Assembly (NCBI GenBank): GCA_002794465.1
Contig: MTSL01000128.1
Coordinates: 1-41,527 of the forward strand
Direction: 5' to 3'
DNA: 41,527 nt
Source: Paramicrosporidium saccamoebae
Lineage: Eukaryota; Rozellomycota
Part shown: positions 35,699 through 41,527 of the stretch, piece after piece
Layout: every line of letters starts with the position of its first letter
How positions within the stretch are numbered: the stretch's first letter is position 1
Program-made: the position numbers and the translations under genes
The notes under the pieces: generated by a model
Told to the model about the DNA's origin: nothing
Seen by the model: only the letters and a program-made list of their open reading frames with translations
Databases searched by the model: none

Positions 35699-38303
35699 TT
35701 ATGTATATTGGAAACACGAAAACGACATGCTGCTATACTTGTCGGTCTGGCGGACAATCTGATCTACGAGCTTCTTGGTCTCGTCTGGGCCGGGCTGATC
35801 CTGGCATCCGCCTTCCAAGGTTGCATTGATGGCGGTAAATAGATCCAAGGCCTCTTGATCCATAATTGTTATCAATTTGTTTTGGACTAGTGTAACTTCG
35901 GTTCGGAGCTGAAGATAGCCGCCGGCCCCAAATTCTCGGATCATCCGAACGCAGCGGAGGAATTCCTGGAAAATGTCCATCACCAACATTGACATTAGGC
36001 TCCGGAGGATCGAGGAAGAGACGTCGTATATTTGGGTTTGGATCGCCACGAGCTCGAGAAGGAGCGTCTGGATGTATGGACGAAGGGTTTGAGGATGACG
36101 CACATCCATCCAGTCAAAGCCGCTATTGATGGTGCCAGTTCGGACCAGAGAAATCAGGCGGTTCCTCTTTTCGTCAAGGAACCGCTGTTTGACAGCATCC
36201 TCGATGCGGTCCAAGGTGGAGATGACAGCTTGCCTTGGCTCCTCGCCAACTCTGCCAAGAGTATTAGAGTGTGCCTCAAATAGATGGGGGATGGCCACCT
36301 GTCGCAAATACAAAATGTTGGTCATGACCGTCAGCAGCTTGTAGGAGACGCTCAGATCAACGAGTCCAACATTTTCCTTTTGCACATCGACAGCAGCCAC
36401 AATGCTATCCGGGTCGTTCGCATCTTTGGCCTCCATGACGAGATCCCTCAGCGAATTGAGGAATGCGCAAATGGCGTCAGAGAGTCTCTTGTCAATACCC
36501 TTTACTGGGGGCTGTGCTGTTCCGCCGATGGCATCTTGCAAAGCACAGAGTATAGCAGAGGATCCATCGATCAGAGAGATTAAAAGAGTCTCGAACCCCT
36601 TGACGAGTACTGTCGAAAAGTCAAATCCCTCACCGCTGGATTGCCACGTCTCAAAGGTGGGAAGTAGGGCACAGTCTTCATCTGCAGAGTCCCAAATTGA
36701 CTTTATAAATATTGACACGGACTGCTCCACGGCCAGTTGGGTCGCTGCGACTATATTGGAAGGTGCTTTGCAGTCAATGGTGGAGAGGAGCATTTCACAT
36801 AGCTGGCCCACCGCTTTGGTGGCATAATGCATGGTAACAATTGAGCTCTCCTGAATGTCATTATGTGCAATAATGTCGGGCGAGAGAGCTTGCTGGATCA
36901 GGGAGGGGAACAGTTGGGCAAAGTCATTTGCATATTCTTGAATGCCCTGTTCGTATCCAGCAATTTCCTGCGTCTTGCGGCTCTTGTCACGTACAAACCT
37001 CCCACTGAGGAGAGCGTTGAGAAATTTTCCAAAATCCAAATAAAATTTCGTGTAGAGATCAGTGATGGTGTAGAAGAAGGAGGCACGAATCTTCCAGCAT
37101 TGTACAATGTCTACATGAAGCATGCCCATACGGTGGCCCTGTCGACGCTGCACCATGGATAGCAGGATCCGAGGAACCGCCTCCGTATCGATATCAGCAG
37201 GGACGCGAGAAATTTCCTCAATGTTTCTCGCGAGAGCCGTCCGACATTGCTCAAAAATATTGTCTTTGCGATGGTGGAAAAAGGTCTTGACTGGATCTGG
37301 ATGTGCATCCAGATCGATCAAAAAATCAATCAGCTTGGAATGGACTTTGTATGTAAACACGGAATTTGACAGCTTGCAATTCAAGTCTGCCCGCAGCCTT
37401 GTCAGTGTCTTGTCCACATGGCCCGCCCAAGTCTTGTGAAGAAGCGACTTGAGGGTGTGGTTTGTGGCATCTTGCATCATAGTCTTTGCCTTTCTGTAAT
37501 CGAAAACGGCCGTTTGGTATTCTCCCACTTTCATGGACTGCTCCAGACGGTAACCCAGAGAAAAGATGAATGAGTATTGGCTAAATAGTTCTAGCTTGCG
37601 ACGGATCTTTAGCTCTTGCTCTCGACGAACCATCAAGGTGCCATACACATCTTCAGCCCGCTGGTATGCAACCGAGGCTGCCTCGATGGCCTTTCTCATT
37701 CCATGATCCTGGTCGGTGAGACGACGCTGTTGCATGTTCTTAAAGACGAGTTCGGTGGAATTTTTGGCGTTTACAAAGCGCTCAAAGTTTTGCTTTACCA
37801 GATTTTTAAGGGACTCGTTTCTTTGATAGCTGGCGCTTTCGAGATTGTGTCGGCCTCGAACCAGGCTGTCGAAATCAGTGTCGCCGTGGATTTCCTTGAG
37901 AAAGGAGCGAGGGTCAAAGTTGGCATTTGTTACTACAATGGAAACACTTGGGACATCCAGCTGCGACACGGATTCATCGCCGGTCTCTGTAATTGGCGCA
38001 CTTTTTGACAGCAAAACTTGACGGATGAATGCTGGGTCTTTAATATCGAGCGGGTCAGAATCGTCCCTGAGGAGTTGTCGAGCAGAATCAAGACTGGCTA
38101 GACTTGACATTATTTGCTCAGTAGATGCCTCTCCCTTGATTGCTGACTTTGAAGGCTGAATGCTAATTGACGATACCCCGCCATCCCGCCATTCTGTGGG
38201 TGTTAGATTGTCCAGTCCATAGAATTCGAGCACTATTTGTTAGAACGTCTCCTAAACCAATACCATCATTTTGTTCTTCTACTGTCCAGTTGTCAATTGT
38301 CAT
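35699..38303 (-). CDS. SEC5: Exocyst complex component Sec5 (EXOC2), two exons
   Basis: Subunit of the exocyst, which tethers secretory vesicles to the plasma membrane. Exons 38303-38264 and 38232-35699 give 857 aa. The first exon supplies the start codon and MTIDNWTVEEQND, joining to VLEFYGLDNLTPTEWRD, the conserved Sec5 opening; the second exon alone has no ATG at this point. Further Sec5 features: NFDPRSFLKEIHGDTDFDSL, followed by LVRGRH, KNLVKQNFERFVNAKN and the helical CorEx/CAT-rod region to the end. The length fits the fungal family. Many secreted proteins are encoded nearby, so a working exocyst is relevant but not operon-linked. Confidence 0.93.
38233..38263 (-). other. intron of Sec5 gene (31 nt)
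   Basis: Donor GTATTG, branch TTCTAAC, acceptor AAATAG; phase 1. It lies just 40 coding bases after the ATG. Confidence 0.92.
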
Positions 38304-38307
38304 GAGC

Positions 38308-38329
38308 GGGGTGGGGGTGGGGGTTGGGG
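38308..38329 (+). other. G-quadruplex-type run beside the Sec5 start
   Basis: Four runs of at least four G with loops of 1, 1 and 2 bases on the plus strand (38308-38311, 38313-38317, 38319-38323, 38326-38329), beginning five bases upstream of the Sec5 ATG. More G3 runs follow to 38351. Confidence 0.8.
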
Positions 38330-38509
38330 TCGAGGTGAGGGTGAGGGTGGGAGTGAGCGAGTATAGATCGATGGACCAGGGACAAAGTGTATTTACTGCA
38401 AGCTTTACAAACATTTTAGTGCAAGTGTCATTATTAGGCGGCTAGTACTCTGTAATCAATCGGAACAAAGAGTGTATTTAAAAAGTTACATGGTTAGAGC
38501 AAGGGCCCC

Positions 38510-39340
38510 TCATTGGAAACTACCGCTCTGTTGGGACTGTTGGAAGCCACCATTACTCTGTTGGGAGCCACCATTGCTCTGCTGGGAGCCGCCATTGCTC
38601 TGTTGGGAGCCACCATTGCTCTGTTGAAAACTCCCCTGGCTTTGTTGGACGCTCCCCCCGCTCTGTTGGAAACTTCCTCCGCTTTGTTGGAAACTTCCTC
38701 CGCTTTGCTGGAAACTTCCCCCACTTTGTTGGACACTTCCCCCACTTTGTTGCGTTATCCTCTGCGTCTGTTCCCCGCTACACTGAGTATACATTTTCGA
38801 TGCCTTGTCAACCTGATCGATCAGTCTTGCATATAACTCGATATCAAAATGACAGAATCGGCTCTTTTGAACCAGAACATTGGCAAGTAACTCCATTGCT
38901 GTCGTAAAGCCCATAGTACACGTCGAATCACCTTCTAACGTTGATGATTTCAGCACCAAGGCACGTAGATTCGATAAATGTTCAGGAAGTGCATGCTGTG
39001 AGCAGATAGATTTGCATTCCAGAAGATTAGAGCGCATGTCGCGGTCAAGACGGCTTAGGCAGGTATAGAGATCACCAGAACAATGCCACCAACTGGTCCT
39101 GCCCATTGTGGTTTGAATTTCTTGTTGAACCTTTTCGCAGCTGCCTCGTTGCATAACTGTGCATTTAATCTCATGTGTGGCATTGAGTGGACGCGAGCCA
39201 AGCGATTGCAAAGAAGCTGCAATATCAGGGGACTGTTGGGGGGGTATTGCTGGTCCCAGCGACTGTTGAATAGGTGCTGTCTGCCCGCTAATCGTACACA
39301 AGTAGGCCGCAGCTATAATGACAAATTCAGACAAGATCAT
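38510..39340 (-). CDS. Secreted Cys-motif protein with QQSGGS repeats
   Basis: A 276-residue protein from the ATG at 39340. Signal peptide MILSEFVIIAAAYLCTISGQ, then a Gln/Pro-rich segment. A helical cysteine domain follows (CTVMQRGSCEKVQQE, LECKSICSQHALPEHL, CTMGFTTAMELLANVLVQKSRFC). The last 75 residues are about 13 repeats of QQSGGSF/QQSNGGS, repetitive at DNA level too and probably variable in length. The core shares the xLxKSxxC motif and its spacing to a last cysteine with the two genes downstream in the window. The NxT and cysteine pattern suggests an extracellular protein. CCAAT boxes lie at 39414 and 39450. Confidence 0.7.
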   Translation of the reverse strand: MILSEFVIIAAAYLCTISGQTAPIQQSLGPAIPPQQSPDIAASLQSLGSRPLNATHEIKCTVMQRGSCEKVQQEIQTTMGRTSWWHCSGDLYTCLSRLDRDMRSNLLECKSICSQHALPEHLSNLRALVLKSSTLEGDSTCTMGFTTAMELLANVLVQKSRFCHFDIELYARLIDQVDKASKMYTQCSGEQTQRITQQSGGSVQQSGGSFQQSGGSFQQSGGSFQQSGGSVQQSQGSFQQSNGGSQQSNGGSQQSNGGSQQSNGGFQQSQQSGSFQ

Positions 39341-39480
39341 TATATGGCCCCCTCTTTCATTCAGTGTCCTCTTCAACCGGACATTGAACACTTGATACTA
39401 GTAATGCTCTGCACCAATCAAACAGTCTAGTTCTGTGGTATTAAATGAACCAATCAAAGTGGCCAATTGTGGTATATCAT

Positions 39481-39486
39481 TTTATT
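39481..39486 (-). terminator. poly(A) signal overlapping stop
   Basis: AATAAA on the minus strand contains the TAA stop (39482-39484). Confidence 0.6.
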
Positions 39487-40411
39487 CAGACATGATAATA
39501 TTGCGGTTCCGATCACAATCGGGGCAGTTTGTGTCCATTCCGTTTAGCGGCCTTCCATCAGGTCCAGCCGATCCCATGAATGGATTAGCGGGCTGATATG
39601 ACGGAGGGGAATAGGGCCATTTAGGTGGTAGGGGTCGCGTATTGGCGCCATGTCTTCTTGAGAAGGGGTAACGATAGCGTGGGTGTCTTCTCAACGGTCT
39701 GCTGAATCCGTCCCCAATGCGATCGGTAGGAGCAGGAGGAGTGGGTACATTATTGCCGTACTTGCTGGGATATCCGAAGCGATTTCTAAGCACATCTACT
39801 TGAACAAAGCCACACATGACCTTGTTTACAAGTAGCTTTACACTCATCCGAATCACTTTCATTAAGAGAATCCAATCCAGTTGGCAATATTGTGCTTTGC
39901 GGAGGAGTTCGCGGGTTCTCGTGACCATTGTGTCGAGAAATGTCCCCAGGACAGGGTGTTTTTTAACCTCTTCTGATGGAGCGCTACCTAGTTTACCAAG
40001 CAACGAATGCACATATTGGGGTAATGAATGAATCTGAAACGTTGATTTGTTGCATCTACTCCTTCTCAGCGTATCCTCAATCCTGGTCATGATGGTCATT
40101 AGACCAGTGTAGACGTCATCTGGGGACAGAGAATTATCACAAACCATTAATAAATTGGGATCCAATTTTTTGGGATTGAGAATTGGCATTTCATTCTTCT
40201 GTTCTTCGTTGACCACCCAACTCTGTTCAAGTGCGTTTAATTGAAATTGCGGGCGATAGCGGGGGAGCAATGGCTCTTGGGGATACTGTTGTCCATATGG
40301 TGGATATGATGACTGTACACGTCGTCTCGAGATAGGTTCAACATAACCCCAATATGGCATCTGTTGACACACTACACTCCCGAAAATTACTAACAGAGGT
40401 AATGTCCGCAT
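39482..40411 (-). CDS. Secreted Cys-motif protein, Pro/Arg/Tyr-rich ends
   Basis: A 309-residue protein. Signal peptide MRTLPLLVIFGSVVCQ. The N-terminal region is rich in Tyr, Pro, Gln and Arg (SYPPYGQQYPQEPLLPRYRP). The central helical domain (about 85-215) has cysteines at VCDNSL, RSRCNKS, LLRKAQYCQLDW and NKVMCGFVQ; the last two match the motif of its neighbours. The C-terminal third is Pro/Arg/Tyr-rich and basic (RRHPRYRYPFSRRHG) and ends with a cysteine pair (NCPDC). Such basic low-complexity segments could interact with polysaccharide or nucleic acid, but this is only a guess. Inverted CCAAT boxes lie at 40510 and 40536. Confidence 0.65.
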   Translation of the reverse strand: MRTLPLLVIFGSVVCQQMPYWGYVEPISRRRVQSSYPPYGQQYPQEPLLPRYRPQFQLNALEQSWVVNEEQKNEMPILNPKKLDPNLLMVCDNSLSPDDVYTGLMTIMTRIEDTLRRSRCNKSTFQIHSLPQYVHSLLGKLGSAPSEEVKKHPVLGTFLDTMVTRTRELLRKAQYCQLDWILLMKVIRMSVKLLVNKVMCGFVQVDVLRNRFGYPSKYGNNVPTPPAPTDRIGDGFSRPLRRHPRYRYPFSRRHGANTRPLPPKWPYSPPSYQPANPFMGSAGPDGRPLNGMDTNCPDCDRNRNIIMSE

Positions 40412-40540
40412 AGCTATCCGGCAATATTCACTGTAAACTCACCGATGTGTATTAGTGGGAATATGTATATGAATTACAGGGTGCTACACATTTCGAACGG
40501 AACGCATCCATTGGTCTCCCCTCTAACAGCTAGTGATTGG

Positions 40541-40700
40541 TCTAAAGTTGTGATTTCAAGGGGGTTAACCGTAATTTCAAAGGGTGACTCGTGATCTCAA
40601 GGGGTGACTCGTAATTTCAAGGGGCGACTCGTAATCTAACAGGATAGCTCGTGATTTAAAAGAATAACTAGTGATTTGAAATGGTAATTCGTGGTTAACA
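40541..40700. repeat. 20-bp tandem repeat, eight degenerate units
   Basis: Eight units in a strict 20-base register of the type GGGTGACTCGTAATTTCAAG. They end at the poly(A) signal (40703-40708, minus) of the next gene. Confidence 0.88.
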
Positions 40701-40702
40701 TG

Positions 40703-40708
40703 TTTATT
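40703..40708 (-). terminator. poly(A) signal
   Basis: AATAAA on the minus strand seven bases after the stop at 40716. Confidence 0.6.
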
Positions 40709-40715
40709 GAGCACC

Positions 40716-41375
40716 CTAGACACGGACATTACCCGACTTTGGCCATAGACCCGATGGAATAGCCGTAGGTGGAGGGGGTTGGGTAGAAGCGGGCTGGGAA
40801 CCATTTGTAGTTGCCGATGCGCCCGTGCCATCGGGGGCTTCGGCGCCATTGGAGGTCGCCAATGCGCCAGTGCCACCTTGCATTGATCCGAGTAATGAGC
40901 TGAGAGTGTCACCTGGAGTGGTTGGCTTAGATCCGCTCTTTGCGCACTGTAGCTCTGCTCTGAATAGCTGTTGTGCCATCTCGAATAAGGTAAAAAGTCC
41001 TACATAGTCAACTTGGCATTTCTGGGATTTCTGCAGCACAATATTGGCCGAATACTCCATCTCCTCAGTCCATTTGATAGGACAAGCCTCTGCAGATTTT
41101 GGTTTCCGAGATAAGGAATCGTAAAGTGTCTTTCTCAAATCGTTACTATACTTTTGATCACAAGGGGCTAGACAACTGGTATTGTTGCATTGAGTGGAAC
41201 GGAGATTCTCAACGACCTGTCGAGTCATGTTATTGTAGCACCCAATAGAATCTGATTGGCATTTCCACAACTTGGAAGTGTCTAGTTGAAATGACGCATT
41301 TGGATTATCGCACAGATTGGTAATTGGTGCAGCTGCATAGATTACGCTTGCTCCGGTTATTAGAACCCACCACAT
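40716..41375 (-). CDS. Secreted Cys-motif protein with Ala/Thr/Gly-rich tail
   Basis: A 219-residue protein. Signal peptide MWWVLITGASVIYAA. The helical cysteine domain has NLCDNP, LWKCQS, IGCYNN, TQCNNTSCLAPCD, EACPIKW, VLQKSQKCQVDYVG and AELQCAKSG, nine cysteines in all. The motif KSQKCQVDY and the last cysteine 21 residues on match the two neighbouring genes in spacing. Several NNT/NMT sites can be glycosylated. The tail is low complexity (GTGALATSNGAEAPDGTGAS) then Pro-rich (TQPPPPTA). Third member of a tandem family; function unknown. A CCAAT box lies at 41449. Confidence 0.7.
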   Translation of the reverse strand: MWWVLITGASVIYAAAPITNLCDNPNASFQLDTSKLWKCQSDSIGCYNNMTRQVVENLRSTQCNNTSCLAPCDQKYSNDLRKTLYDSLSRKPKSAEACPIKWTEEMEYSANIVLQKSQKCQVDYVGLFTLFEMAQQLFRAELQCAKSGSKPTTPGDTLSSLLGSMQGGTGALATSNGAEAPDGTGASATTNGSQPASTQPPPPTAIPSGLWPKSGNVRV

Positions 41376-41471
41376 TATCGAGTGCCCTGTCTGATGATGG
41401 ACCTTATCTTGGCGGCATCAATATGAGACTTGTTACAAGTGAAATTGACCAATCATGGCCGTGTAGCGAAG

Positions 41472-41527
41472 AGATTGTCGCGTAGTGGGGATAATACCAC
41501 GGACTTTGTCAGGCGGGAAGAGACGAG
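41472..41527 (+). repeat. dispersed intergenic repeat copy at window end
   Basis: TGTCGCGTAGTGGGGATAAT, then CACGGACTTTGTCAGGCGGG and AAGAGACGAG. It is cut by the window edge. Confidence 0.75.

Noticed and set aside
36402-36827. 141-codon plus-strand frame inside Sec5 and similar ones (37616-38008, 36863-37162)
   Set aside because: Antisense shadows of a well-supported conserved gene.
40577-40912. 111-codon minus-strand frame overlapping the 3' end of the 40716 gene
   Set aside because: It runs through the 20-bp repeat array and has no signal peptide or motif.

Overview
This is a gene-dense nuclear fragment of a small eukaryotic genome using the standard code. The most likely source is an early-diverging, microsporidia-related fungus (Rozellomycota/Cryptomycota grade, for example a Paramicrosporidium- or Mitosporidium-like intracellular parasite). 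Evidence for this is indirect: a fungal Fun19-type SWIRM protein, an E2F-partner (DP) factor and a TMEM120/TACAN membrane protein (both typically missing from Dikarya), retained mitochondrial genes (PreP, uL2m, an ABC1/ADCK1-type kinase), AATAAA poly(A) signals a few bases after (or overlapping) stop codons, and many predicted secreted proteins without recognisable homologues. The species is not proved. A 201-base run of N (20589-20789) marks a scaffold gap.

Layout. 1-5700: PreP/Cym1 protease, TMEM120 family protein and mitochondrial ribosomal protein uL2m, all on +. 5700-8900: a membrane-anchored alpha/beta hydrolase on -, then two small + loci. 9100-11660: RPC4 (RNA polymerase III) and RRP41 (exosome) in a head-to-head pair 23 bp apart, then a six-exon gene for a 172-residue coiled-coil protein. 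11881-18677: two large paralogous secreted repeat proteins flanking an ABC1/ADCK1-like kinase. 18900-25000: ALG13 and a DNAJC21/Jjj1 homologue head-to-head 25 bp apart, then DP, a SWIRM protein and DCAF7/WDR68. 25100-35500: four lineage-specific secreted proteins of about 475-600 residues on -, interrupted by a five-exon WD40 gene. 35700-38300: exocyst Sec5. 38500-41400: three adjacent secreted proteins sharing a cysteine motif.

The most informative discovery is a set of ultra-short spliceosomal introns. Open frames that look broken join perfectly once GT..AG segments of 27-36 bases are removed (15 introns in 7 genes; one of these introns is doubtful). Two tandem paralogues carry the intron at the identical codon, and the rebuilt proteins restore conserved motifs (TMEM120, Sec5, WD40). 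Most introns start GTA, end in TAG, and carry a CTAAC/CTAAT/TGAC-like branch motif only a few bases before the acceptor.

Housekeeping genes are mixed with at least ten probable secreted proteins that fall into three new paralogous families. These are the best candidates for host-interaction or spore/cell-surface systems. Intergenic DNA holds a dispersed repeat with a TGTCRCGTAGTGG head, a 17-bp minisatellite apparently grown from that head, and two arrays with a strict 20-bp period. CCAAT boxes recur upstream of genes, especially those for secreted proteins.
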